From an uncultured Mycoplasmatota bacterium (GTDB taxonomy: Bacteria; Bacillota_I; Bacilli_A; RF39; UBA660), in assembly GCA_947643405.1 (NCBI GenBank), contig CANRVY010000018.1, positions 1 through 34,264 on the forward strand: 34,264 nt of DNA, in the 5' to 3' direction. The notes beneath the pieces are model-generated. The model made no database searches, was not told where the DNA came from, and was given only the letters and a program-made list of their open reading frames with translations. A program made the translations under genes and the position numbers. Shown here one piece after another: positions 1 to 8,340 of the stretch (positions are counted from its first letter, which is position 1; each line of letters starts with the position of its first letter).

Positions 1-1759
<1,759 letters not shown>

Positions 1760-1761
1760 CT

Positions 1762-1813
1762 AAAAAAAATAAGAGATAAAAGCCCATAGAAACATCTACT
1801 ACCTTTATCTCTT
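1762..1813 (-). terminator. Terminator-like hairpin in the recombinase leader
   Basis: A perfect 10-bp stem (AAGAGATAAA at 1771-1780 with its complement at 1804-1813) encloses a 23-base loop. On the minus strand it is followed by eight U residues. It lies between the promoter and the recombinase start codon, so it should reduce or condition expression. A micro-ORF lies just upstream, which suggests attenuation; that part is inference. Confidence 0.65.
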
Positions 1814-1823
1814 TAACTTTGTA

Positions 1824-1850
1824 TTATTTAATTTTATACTTCCAAATCAT
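1824..1850 (-). CDS. Possible leader micro-ORF MIWKYKIK
   Basis: An eight-codon frame (ATG at 1850, TAA at 1824) with a GGGG stretch five bases upstream lies between the promoter and the leader hairpin of the recombinase gene. Position and ribosome-binding context fit a leader peptide that controls the hairpin. The peptide has no obvious run of one amino acid. It could be chance in AT-rich sequence. Confidence 0.35.
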   Translation of the reverse strand: MIWKYKIK

Positions 1851-1898
1851 AACCCCATTAAAAAGATTTGGTAGGTAAATAACCCCTTATTCGCCATT

Positions 1899-1927
1899 AT
1901 AATAAAGTTTTTAAGAGAAAAAGTCAA
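1899..1927 (-). promoter_or_regulatory. Sigma-A promoter of the recombinase
   Basis: TTGACT (1922-1927), a 17-base spacer and TATTAT (1899-1904) on the minus strand. An overlapping TATAAT (1896-1901) would give a 20-base spacer. Transcription would start near 1891, giving a leader of about 150 bases before the recombinase ATG. Confidence 0.65.
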
Positions 1928-1952
1928 TATCATTTGCTTATTTTACTAGAGT

Positions 1953-2228
1953 TTAAGCCATGTTCTTTATGTAATCTTCTAGTTCTACTAACTTAATCTT
2001 TTTATTAAGACTACCTACATAAATATCAGTAGAGTAGTTAAATGCTAGAAAAGTAACATTATTAACAACTATTTTATGTGGTTCTATGTAGTTCAAGTTT
2101 GTATTACTGATTCTCTTAATACTACCATTGATAATCTTTGGTGTAACGTGGCAAAACTCACATATAAACTCAATACGTTGCCTTAGATTACTTTCCATTT
2201 CTAACTCTTGTGTAGTAAACTTTATCAT
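1953..2228 (-). CDS. Hypothetical protein, 91 aa
   Basis: I do not recognise this protein. It is a small soluble polypeptide without membrane segments. It has a CEFCHV cysteine pair near residues 23-26, too little for a zinc site on its own. A good RBS (AGAAAGGATGGTG) precedes the ATG, which argues that the gene is real. It sits between the tRNA operon terminator and the serine recombinase promoter, on the same strand as both, and I see no strong promoter of its own. Its position suggests cargo or a regulatory gene of the mobile element remnant, but this rests only on neighbourhood. Confidence 0.6.
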   Translation of the reverse strand: MIKFTTQELEMESNLRQRIEFICEFCHVTPKIINGSIKRISNTNLNYIEPHKIVVNNVTFLAFNYSTDIYVGSLNKKIKLVELEDYIKNMA

Positions 2229-2268
2229 AAATGCACCATCCTTTCTTTGGTTTAATTTTTTCTAAAAC

Positions 2269-2293
2269 GAAAAAATCAACCCGAACGGATTGA
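2269..2293 (-). terminator. Terminator of the tRNA operon
   Basis: On the minus strand, ATCAATCC pairs with GGGTTGAT around a GTTC loop (one G-U pair) and is followed by six U residues. It lies about 47 bases beyond tRNA-Gly. Confidence 0.7.
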
Positions 2294-2339
2294 TATGTAT
2301 TTCAAGTTCAAACTATAAAAGTTCGAACAGAAACGTCAC

Positions 2340-2414
2340 TGGAGCAAGTGACCAGAATCGAACTGGCATCCTAGCCTTGGCAAGGCCATATTCTAACCAT
2401 TGAACCACACCTGC
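2340..2414 (-). tRNA. tRNA-Gly (GCC)
   Basis: Cloverleaf read on the minus strand: acceptor arms GCAGGTG and CACTTGC pair over seven bases, the anticodon loop TTGCCAA gives GCC, the T loop is GTTCGATTC, and the 3' end TCCA is encoded. It is 75 bases long. The gene is in tandem after tRNA-Cys and shares its promoter. Confidence 0.95.
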
Positions 2415-2426
2415 AAAAAAAATAAA

Positions 2427-2500
2427 TGGAGGGCCTAGTCGGATTTGAACCAACGATCAGGGAGTTGCAGTCCCACGCCTTACCACTTGGCTATAGACCC
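2427..2500 (-). tRNA. tRNA-Cys (GCA)
   Basis: Cloverleaf read on the minus strand: acceptor arms GGGTCTA and TAGGCCC pair over seven bases with one G-U. The anticodon loop CTGCAAC gives GCA, the T loop is GTTCAAATC, the discriminator is U as usual for tRNA-Cys, and CCA is encoded. It is 74 bases long and first in the two-tRNA operon. Confidence 0.95.
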
Positions 2501-2518
2501 ACTTTTGAGTACATATTT

Positions 2519-2547
2519 ATTGTACCGAATTAAAAGATAATTGTCAA
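2519..2547 (-). promoter_or_regulatory. Sigma-A promoter of the tRNA-Cys/tRNA-Gly operon
   Basis: TTGACA (2542-2547), a 17-base spacer and TACAAT (2519-2524) on the minus strand, immediately before tRNA-Cys. The -35 box is a perfect consensus and the -10 has one mismatch. Confidence 0.85.
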
Positions 2548-2600
2548 TCAAAATTATCACATCTACTCTATTTTATGCAAATACATCAATATATGAAACA

Positions 2601-2624
2601 AAAAAGTTGAAAAATTTCAACTTT
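2601..2624 (-). terminator. Terminator after the ltaS operon
   Basis: AAAGTTGAAA (2603-2612) and TTTCAACTTT (2615-2624) form a hairpin overlapping the stop codon of the preceding gene, followed by a U run on the minus strand. Confidence 0.8.
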
Positions 2625-3255
2625 ATTTTGACATCTTCACAATTTCTAACTTATCTTCATGATGTACTAAATATAATGTAGCAGAATTCTGATATCCCAT
2701 ATCTTCTTTATATGCAATTTTAAGATCTACCCGGTAACCATTTTTATCACTAGTATCTAAATAAACAATTTCCATTTGTTCTACATTTAAAACCGTCACT
2801 TCTGTTACTATAGGCAATTTTTGCTTTCGGTCACTGTACAAATTACTTTCTACATAATGATAAATTCCTTCTTTGGCATATTTTTCTACATCTTCTCGAA
2901 AGTCAGAATATACAAATTGAAGTCCCCCTACATCATTTTTGCTAATCTTATTATCCAAATTGAAGAAGTCAGCTAAAAATAGTTGACTTACTAAAGATGC
3001 ATACTTTTCTTCATTTAGTGATTCTTCATTTAAAACTATTTTCAAATTTTTAAAAAGTTCTTTATAATAATCCGTTTCGTTTTCTGCTAATTCATAACCA
3101 TGGCTCTCAATTTTCTCTTCAATTTTAGCTGCATTCTGTATTTTTTTAGGCTTTGAAGGCTTCAAATACAAATAACCTAAGATTATCAAAACGATAATCA
3201 CTGCTATACTTATAATAATTCTTATTTTCCTATTCACCCTTTTTTTCTTTTTCAT
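2623..3255 (-). CDS. Membrane-anchored extracytoplasmic protein, 210 aa, unknown function
   Basis: I do not recognise a family. The first 13 or so residues are very basic (MKKKKRVNRK). One hydrophobic helix follows (about residues 14-32, IIISIAVIIVLIILGYLYL), and the remaining 175 residues should lie outside the membrane. There is no lipobox. I chose the ATG at 3255 because TAGGAG sits seven to nine bases before it; an in-frame TTG at 3279 has no such site. The gene follows the lipoteichoic acid synthase gene with 10 bases between stop and start and shares its terminator, so a role in the cell envelope with that enzyme is plausible. The mixed alpha/beta C-terminal part could be an NTF2-like fold, but that is a guess. 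Confidence 0.75.
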   Translation of the reverse strand: MKKKKRVNRKIRIIISIAVIIVLIILGYLYLKPSKPKKIQNAAKIEEKIESHGYELAENETDYYKELFKNLKIVLNEESLNEEKYASLVSQLFLADFFNLDNKISKNDVGGLQFVYSDFREDVEKYAKEGIYHYVESNLYSDRKQKLPIVTEVTVLNVEQMEIVYLDTSDKNGYRVDLKIAYKEDMGYQNSATLYLVHHEDKLEIVKMSK

Positions 3256-3265
3256 ACCTATGCTC

Positions 3266-5317
3266 CTATCTATTGCCAATTCTTAATAACTCTTCTTCTA
3301 ATGCTTTTTCTTGTGTCTTCTTGATCAAATCATAAACAATAATAGAATCTGAAATAGAAATCACTTCTTCAGCATGTTCACTATAATGATTCATATATTC
3401 AATACTAACAGGTTCTTCTGGTTTTAAATTATAATAAGCATCTCCTTGAGAATTATAATATATCTTATTCGTTAACCAATTCCCATCAGGGAAAACAACA
3501 ACGTTTTCATCTACACTAAAAATATCATGTCCTAATGCATAAGGGCTATTAAATCCAAACATATTACCTAAAGTTGGTAAAACATCATACATTCCCATTA
3601 CTTCGGTAATCTCTTCTTTATATTTGCTATCTTTTGTCCAAATAATAAATGGAACTTTCCTATTTAATTCTTCTTGATAAAAACCATATTCTTTATAGTT
3701 TGGATCATTTTTACTCAAAGTTGTATGTGTTTCTGGGTCAAAATTATAATAACGCTCAAATTCAGATTTTTTTAATTTCGCATCATGATCACCATAAATT
3801 ACAAGAACTGTATTCTCAAGTAATCCTACCTCATCCATATCTTCTATAAACTGTCCTAATGCTTCATCTGCATAATGTGCAGATTTAATATAATTACCAA
3901 GTTTAGTCCCTTCTAAGAATGGAACACTAGCAATCTCTACTTCTCCTGTTTCTTCATTTACTTGTTCATATTTATAATCAACTTCAAAATCACTATAAGG
4001 TTTTCCTTTATCATTAAAGGGGGTATGATTACTAAGCATAATTAAAACTCCATAGAAATTTTTATTTTCTTCCTTTATTTTTGATATTTTTGGTACTGCT
4101 TGTCTAAAGAATGATTTGTCAGATAAACCAAGACCAATTTTTTCATCAATTTCAAAATCCTTTTTATAATTGAAAAAATAATCGTATCCTAAATTTGGAT
4201 GCACAACATTTCTATTCCACATTGAACCATTGTTTCCATGCATACTAAAAGTATAATATCCTTGTTCTTTTAAAAGTTTTGGAATTGTAATGTACTCACG
4301 ATCAAAATAATTAACAAATACAGTTCCGCTTGTGGTTGGCATTAATGATGTATTAAATGTAAATTCACTGTCACTGCTTGTCCCAACACTATCCTGTGCA
4401 TAAAAATTTGAAAAATATAATCCCTCACTTGATAATTTATTTAATGTCGGAGTAACCTGTTCACCATTAAATTCTGCATTTATCAAAAAGTTTTGCATAC
4501 TCTCTGCATGAATAACGATAACATTTTTTCCTTTAAATACATCTGTATATTTATTTTTAGTAGAAGTAGTATCTTTATTACTATAATATTCTCTAAATGC
4601 TTTTGCTTTTTCATCATATCCAAAAAGTGGACTAATTTGTGGACGAATACTTGCAACCAAATCATTTGCCTGATATGTATATAAACCATAGCGAGTCACG
4701 ATAAATTCTCTATTCCATTGCTTTCCTAAACGACTGATATCAGTACTATTTAACATAGAAATAAAGAAACCAAGTGTAATTAAGCCTGCCACTAAAGTAT
4801 TTAATGCTCTAATTTTTCCTTTTTCTACTTTTGATACCTTTATATAATAGTCCTTCTTTTTCAAAGCTTGATTTACAAAAATCATCGCTACTATTTGCCA
4901 TAAATATGCAAAGTCTTTTAATTCCATGACATTTTGAACAACTGCATCTCCTACAGTTCGAAGTTGTAAAGCTGTAGTAACTAAAGATGCAGATACAAAT
5001 GATATATAATTGGTATAATACATCGAATTGATAATACAAATTAAAGTAAAAAAGATAGACCATGAGAAAAAGTATTTAAACTGATTTTTCGGTTTAAAAA
5101 AATACCCTAATGCCCCAATTAATAATACAACACTTAGATCTGCCAAAACAGGTCTAAAATCAAAATAATTTTTTACAGTTAAAAAACGAAGTAATGTCGC
5201 ATTTAATACAGAAGTGATAATAAATGTACTAAATAATATATTCGTTTTAACATAACTTACAGAGTTATTTCTTGCTTGCTTCAAATAATAAGAAGTTCGT
5301 TCTGCTACTTTCTTCAA
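3266..5317 (-). CDS. ltaS: Lipoteichoic acid synthase-type membrane sulfatase-fold enzyme
   Basis: LtaS enzymes move glycerol phosphate from phosphatidylglycerol onto a glycolipid-anchored chain at the outer face of the membrane. This protein has the same layout: about five N-terminal membrane helices (residues 25-190), a linker, and a sulfatase/alkaline phosphatase domain from about 263. Metal and active-site motifs are visible: Glu272 (VIVIHAES), the nucleophile motif GTSSDSEF (about 312-319), SNHTPF (429-434) and Asp510-His511 (VIYGDHD). In Staphylococcus aureus LtaS the nucleophile is Thr in a KTSD context; here the aligned residue is Ser314. The start is TTG at 5317, with GAGGTG nine bases upstream and no usable ATG nearby. 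It heads a two-gene operon. The exact polyol phosphate made and the primase/polymerase role are not decided by sequence. Confidence 0.85.
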   Translation of the reverse strand: MKKVAERTSYYLKQARNNSVSYVKTNILFSTFIITSVLNATLLRFLTVKNYFDFRPVLADLSVVLLIGALGYFFKPKNQFKYFFSWSIFFTLICIINSMYYTNYISFVSASLVTTALQLRTVGDAVVQNVMELKDFAYLWQIVAMIFVNQALKKKDYYIKVSKVEKGKIRALNTLVAGLITLGFFISMLNSTDISRLGKQWNREFIVTRYGLYTYQANDLVASIRPQISPLFGYDEKAKAFREYYSNKDTTSTKNKYTDVFKGKNVIVIHAESMQNFLINAEFNGEQVTPTLNKLSSEGLYFSNFYAQDSVGTSSDSEFTFNTSLMPTTSGTVFVNYFDREYITIPKLLKEQGYYTFSMHGNNGSMWNRNVVHPNLGYDYFFNYKKDFEIDEKIGLGLSDKSFFRQAVPKISKIKEENKNFYGVLIMLSNHTPFNDKGKPYSDFEVDYKYEQVNEETGEVEIASVPFLEGTKLGNYIKSAHYADEALGQFIEDMDEVGLLENTVLVIYGDHDAKLKKSEFERYYNFDPETHTTLSKNDPNYKEYGFYQEELNRKVPFIIWTKDSKYKEEITEVMGMYDVLPTLGNMFGFNSPYALGHDIFSVDENVVVFPDGNWLTNKIYYNSQGDAYYNLKPEEPVSIEYMNHYSEHAEEVISISDSIIVYDLIKKTQEKALEEELLRIGNR

Positions 5318-5347
5318 TTTATTTTCACCTCACATCAATCACTAAAA

Positions 5348-5376
5348 AGTATACCACGATTCCCTATATTTATCAA
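5348..5376 (-). promoter_or_regulatory. Sigma-A promoter of the ltaS operon
   Basis: TTGATA (5371-5376), a 17-base spacer and TATACT (5348-5353) on the minus strand, about 30 bases before the TTG start. Confidence 0.75.
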
Positions 5377-5409
5377 ACTAACTACATACTTTTTAAAAGC
5401 TGGTTTACA

Positions 5410-5430
5410 AAAAAAGACCTTTCGGTCTAT
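5410..5430 (-). terminator. Intrinsic terminator
   Basis: On the minus strand, AGACC-GAAA-GGTCT is followed by seven T residues just after the stop of the 90-aa gene. It separates that gene pair from ltaS. Confidence 0.85.
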
Positions 5431-5699
5431 CTTGTATAGTTCTCTGCAATTGTAGAGCTATTCGTTAAAGCAGAATTTTTTAACAATTCAAACTCTGCCT
5501 GTACTCTCTCCAACCCCAGATACATAGTTGGATTATCCATCATATTTGGATTTGTTATCAACATACGTTCTATTTGGTCTAATTGCTCTAGAGTTAAATT
5601 TTTACCTGCTAAACTTTTTAAATAAGCACTTTCAATATTTGCCAACTGACTTTTTCCAGTTTCTGTTCTAGAAACATTGTAATTCATTAATCCTATCAT
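5427..5699 (-). CDS. Hypothetical protein, 90 aa
   Basis: I do not recognise this protein. It is a small, mostly helical, soluble polypeptide without membrane segments or cysteines. Its start overlaps the stop of the upstream 179-aa gene by four bases (ATGA), which indicates translational coupling. GGGGAT lies seven bases before the ATG. A strong terminator follows, so the two genes form a self-contained transcription unit. Confidence 0.65.
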   Translation of the reverse strand: MIGLMNYNVSRTETGKSQLANIESAYLKSLAGKNLTLEQLDQIERMLITNPNMMDNPTMYLGLERVQAEFELLKNSALTNSSTIAENYTR

Positions 5700-6235
5700 A
5701 GCTCTATCCCCGCATCTATTAAACTTTTTGTTAATGTCATATAATCATTATTAAAAAAAGCATGTAGTAAAATATCATTTCCAATTGATATAGAAATTAA
5801 ATTAGTAGCAACAATCTCATCAGAATGAACAAATTCCTCGGTTTCATTTCCAACCAAATAATTTGTTAAAATCTCAGTATATCCAATATTTAAAGCTTCA
5901 AATTGATGATTGAAATTAAAACCTGTATAGTTATCTTTAGCAGTAATAATAGATAACAATTCATACATTAAAATATGTCTTGCATCTACATCTTTCCCTA
6001 GTCTTTCTTCATTGATCATCAAAGTATTTAAAAGTGGGTCATATTTGGATACTTCTGATGATACATACTTGTTTAATAATTCAATCTTTAAAGTCTGTAA
6101 TCTATTTTTTAAGTTTTCAAGTGATACTGTAGGAAACTGTTTATGAAAGATTGCAACAAGTTCTAAAAAATTCATCTTTAAGTCTTGTGTCAAATTTTGG
6201 TTTCCATTTAAAACTGCTTCAATTTCTTCTACCAT
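5696..6235 (-). CDS. Hypothetical protein, 179 aa, possibly a degenerate metallopeptidase fold
   Basis: No certain family. Two segments look like a zinc-peptidase scaffold without its ligands. RHILMYELLSIITAKDN (about 86-102) stands where an HExxH helix would be, but only one His remains. ALNIGYTEILTNYLVG (about 113-128) resembles the NEGxTEYLT segment of ImmA-like and related metallopeptidases. This is inference from pattern only. The gene has its own promoter (TTGACA/TATGAT) and RBS (GGTGAT before the ATG) and is coupled to the downstream 90-aa gene. It is divergent from the arginine-leader operon. Confidence 0.6.
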   Translation of the reverse strand: MVEEIEAVLNGNQNLTQDLKMNFLELVAIFHKQFPTVSLENLKNRLQTLKIELLNKYVSSEVSKYDPLLNTLMINEERLGKDVDARHILMYELLSIITAKDNYTGFNFNHQFEALNIGYTEILTNYLVGNETEEFVHSDEIVATNLISISIGNDILLHAFFNNDYMTLTKSLIDAGIEL

Positions 6236-6250
6236 ATTATCACCATTATT

Positions 6251-6278
6251 ATCATATCATAAAAATAATAAATGTCAA
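6251..6278 (-). promoter_or_regulatory. Promoter of the 179-aa/90-aa gene pair
   Basis: TTGACA (6273-6278), a 16-base spacer and TATGAT (6251-6256) on the minus strand. It lies back to back with the plus-strand promoter at 6310-6338. Confidence 0.7.
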
Positions 6279-6309
6279 AGATTTTTCATATACAATTTAA
6301 ATCATAAAT

Positions 6310-6338
6310 TTGACAAGGTATAAAATATATTATATATT
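6310..6338 (+). promoter_or_regulatory. Promoter of the M20/GNAT operon
   Basis: TTGACA (6310-6315), a 17-base spacer and TATATT (6333-6338). Transcription should begin near 6345, about 190 bases before the M20 start codon. Confidence 0.75.
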
Positions 6339-6363
6339 ACTCTCAACAGAAAGGAAGAACTAT

Positions 6364-6405
6364 ATGAAATTATTTTTGCAAAACAATCGCAGACGTTACC
6401 GATGA
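6364..6405 (+). CDS. Arginine-rich leader peptide MKLFLQNNRRRYR
   Basis: A 13-residue frame with a strong SD (AAGGAAG, seven bases before the ATG) begins soon after the promoter and ends at TGA. Residues 9-11 and 13 are Arg, written CGC, AGA, CGT and CGA: four different codons in a genome that mainly uses AGA. Such clustering is the hallmark of a ribosome-mediated attenuation leader that senses charged tRNA-Arg. The codons overlap the 5' arm of stem B. The peptide itself probably has no function. Confidence 0.75.
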   Translation: MKLFLQNNRRRYR

Positions 6406-6489
6406 GTACTTGTAAAACGATTAAAATAAATCGTAGATGCAAGTACTATTTGTGTTGCTTGTATCTGCGATAGGAAAATAATTTCAAGG

Positions 6490-6523
6490 AACCTATGCAT
6501 ATACAAGCATAGGTTTTTATTTT
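6490..6523 (+). terminator. Attenuator terminator before the M20 gene
   Basis: AACCTATGC (6490-6498) pairs perfectly with GCATAGGTT (6507-6515) around an eight-base loop and runs into TTTTTATTTT. It sits directly before the SD of the M20 gene. Confidence 0.85.
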
Positions 6524-6536
6524 GAAAGGAGAATTT

Positions 6537-7601
6537 ATGAAAAAAGAAATAATAAATACATTAGAATGGTTAATTAATTTTAAAAGTGTATCAGAAAATA
6601 AAAAAGAGACAGAAGCTCTACTTAATCAAATTGCTTCTAAAATGAATCCAAATTTAATTATAAAAAAACATTACTTTAATGGTTTTTCTTCACTTGTCAT
6701 AGCTAATACAAAAGAAAAAAATTATGATGTTGTATTTTGTGTTCATATTGATGTGGTTCCATGCGAAAAATATCAATTTCAAAAAAAAGGCAATATTATT
6801 TATGGTAGAGGTGCAATTGACATGAAAGGTGCAGTTAGTGTTTGTATGACTTTATTAAATCATTTAAACACAGAAAAAAAAGTTGCCCTATTTATTACCA
6901 GTGACGAAGAAATCGATGGAAATTGTGCAAAACAGCTTGTAGATTTATACCCAAATATCAAATTAGCAATTGTTCCTGATGGTGGCTCTAACTTTAATTT
7001 AGTTATTGAAGAAAAAGGATTGTTACAACTAAAATTAGAGATTGAAACAATTGCTACTCATGCTTCTACACCATTTTTAGGAGAAAATGCAGTTACATGC
7101 TTATATGAGCTCTATAATAAAATTATAAAACAATATCCACTTCCAAAAAATGAGGATGATTATAGAACCTCTATTACATTAACAAAATTAGAAGGTGGAA
7201 ATGCTTATAATCAAGTTCCTTCTCACGCCTCTATGATATTGGATATTCGGTATACAGTTAATGACAAGCCTGAAAATATTATAAAATTTATAAAAAAAGA
7301 AAATCCAAATACTCAAGTTACAACAATTGCACAAGGGTCTATTTTTACCACCAATACTAATAATGATAATATCATATCCTATATAAACAGTTGTAATGAA
7401 ATTTTAGGATATAAACCTGAATTCAAAAAAATAACATCTACTTCAGATGCAATTTACTTTTGTGCTAAAAAAATTCCTACTATTATTATGAATCCAGTAG
7501 GTGGGTATCCACATTCTGAAAAAGAATATGTCACAGCTGATTCACTAGTTTCGCTATACCAAATATATGAACACTTTTTAAGTAAAGGAGAGATAAAATG
7601 A
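6537..7601 (+). CDS. M20-family metallo-amidohydrolase (ArgE/DapE-like)
   Basis: M20 enzymes use two zinc ions to cleave amide bonds of N-acyl amino acids or small peptides; ArgE, DapE, carboxypeptidase G2 and peptidase T-like enzymes belong here. The metal and catalytic set is visible: His70 and Asp72 (VHIDVVP), Asp95 (GRGAIDMKG), the Glu pair 124-125 (TSDEEIDG), Asp148 (PDGG), His175 of the dimerisation lid (THAS) and the C-terminal His of YPHSEKEY. The 354-aa length is normal. The start is the ATG at 6537, with AAAGGAG 5-11 bases upstream; an in-frame TTG at 6522 falls in the terminator. The arginine-coded leader suggests an arginine-related substrate, such as acetylornithine, acetylcitrulline or Arg-containing peptides. 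The family does not decide this. It overlaps the GNAT gene by four bases. Confidence 0.85.
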   Translation: MKKEIINTLEWLINFKSVSENKKETEALLNQIASKMNPNLIIKKHYFNGFSSLVIANTKEKNYDVVFCVHIDVVPCEKYQFQKKGNIIYGRGAIDMKGAVSVCMTLLNHLNTEKKVALFITSDEEIDGNCAKQLVDLYPNIKLAIVPDGGSNFNLVIEEKGLLQLKLEIETIATHASTPFLGENAVTCLYELYNKIIKQYPLPKNEDDYRTSITLTKLEGGNAYNQVPSHASMILDIRYTVNDKPENIIKFIKKENPNTQVTTIAQGSIFTTNTNNDNIISYINSCNEILGYKPEFKKITSTSDAIYFCAKKIPTIIMNPVGGYPHSEKEYVTADSLVSLYQIYEHFLSKGEIK

Positions 7602-8257
7602 GTAATCAATTATATGATATGAAATTAATTCCCATGCCATATGGATACATTAAGCCAATTGACAAATTTGAAGATTTTGAAAAAGTAATCGATGTTTTTA
7701 AAGAACCACCATTTAGTGAACCATTAAGTTTAAAAGACAAACTAGAAGAATATAATGGATATTTAAAGAACGGACTAGCACTTGGATATTATACTGCTAG
7801 TGGAGAAATTATGGGATATGCAGGTATTATGCAAGAGGTAGAAGATATTCATAAACCATTTTTTAATCCAAATATTGGAATTCTTAACCCCTTTTATATT
7901 TATGGATTAGCAACAAGAAGTGGATATAGAGGGAAATATATGGTTTGTTCTTCATTAGTAAAAGTTATCAATGACCTTGCTATTACAAATAAAATTGATT
8001 TTATCTATTTAAGAATTTCTGCAGCTGGTTCTAAATCAGAACATCTCTGTTTAAGACTTGGATATGACAATTTATATCAAAATGGCAGCATTCCAGTCCA
8101 ATCTTGTAGCTTTGTTAGAATTGATGGAAAAATGGAAACAGACGAAAGAAGATTCTTAATTAAACCAATTAGTCAAAAAGGACACATCTTTCTTTTTGAA
8201 ACTGGTTCTATAAAACAGCCCTATGATAAAATAGCTGTTTATGAAAAAAATGAATAA
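7598..8257 (+). CDS. GNAT-family N-acetyltransferase
   Basis: GNAT enzymes transfer an acyl group from acyl-CoA to an amine. The acetyl-CoA motif A is seen at IYGLATRSGYRGKYMVCSSL (about residues 104-123): a beta strand, then the R-x-x-x-R-G-K pyrophosphate loop and a helix. The later segment FIYLRISAAGSKSEHLCLRL gives the beta5-alpha4 part with the side-by-side SEHLCLRLGY helix. The N-terminal 100 residues carry the substrate side and are not recognisable. The gene overlaps the M20 gene by four bases (ATGA), so the two products are made together and may act on the same metabolite, one adding and one removing an acyl group. The substrate is unknown. A terminator follows. Confidence 0.8.
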   Translation: MSNQLYDMKLIPMPYGYIKPIDKFEDFEKVIDVFKEPPFSEPLSLKDKLEEYNGYLKNGLALGYYTASGEIMGYAGIMQEVEDIHKPFFNPNIGILNPFYIYGLATRSGYRGKYMVCSSLVKVINDLAITNKIDFIYLRISAAGSKSEHLCLRLGYDNLYQNGSIPVQSCSFVRIDGKMETDERRFLIKPISQKGHIFLFETGSIKQPYDKIAVYEKNE

Positions 8258-8261
8258 GTTA

Positions 8262-8292
8262 AAACTGTTGATAAATAATCAACAGTTTCTTT
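8262..8292. terminator. Shared terminator between convergent units
   Basis: AAACTGTTGAT (8262-8272) pairs with ATCAACAGTTT (8278-8288) around AAATA. Short T-rich tracts flank it on both strands, between the plus-strand GNAT gene and the minus-strand pilin gene. Confidence 0.75.
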
Positions 8293-8340
8293 AATATCTT
8301 CATACGTAGAAAATAAAAATTTATTCAAAAATTTGCGAAT

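Larger units (their letters stand above)
6345..6523 (+). promoter_or_regulatory. Attenuator leader, probably arginine-responsive
   Basis: The leader contains a small arginine-rich ORF (6364-6405), nested stems and a terminator. Stem A pairs GAAATTATTTT (6366-6376) with 6475-6485; stem B pairs ATCGCAGA (6386-6393) with TCTGCGAT (6464-6471); stem C pairs AGTACTTG (6405-6412) with 6440-6447, topped by ACGATT/AATCGT. GCGATAGG (6467-6474) can instead pair with CCTATGC (6492-6498) of the terminator, leaving one bulged G. The Arg codons lie in and just after the 5' arm of stem B. A ribosome stalled there would free the 3' arm as an antiterminator; after release, stems A and B would form and the terminator with them. 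The mechanism is inferred; the pairings are seen. Confidence 0.75.

Noticed and set aside
2340-2414. tRNA-Gly as attachment site of the mobile element
   Set aside because: Large serine recombinases do not usually use tRNA ends, and I found no second copy of the tRNA 3' end near 728-2230.
3649-3849. Plus-strand open frames inside ltaS, clpC, tsf, parC and other genes
   Set aside because: They lie antisense to clear genes, lack ribosome sites and have low-complexity products; they are shadows.
6345-6523. Metabolite riboswitch or T-box upstream of the M20 gene
   Set aside because: No consensus of a riboswitch class I know is present, and the T-box AGGGTGGNACCGCG stretch is missing. The translated Arg-rich leader explains the structure better.
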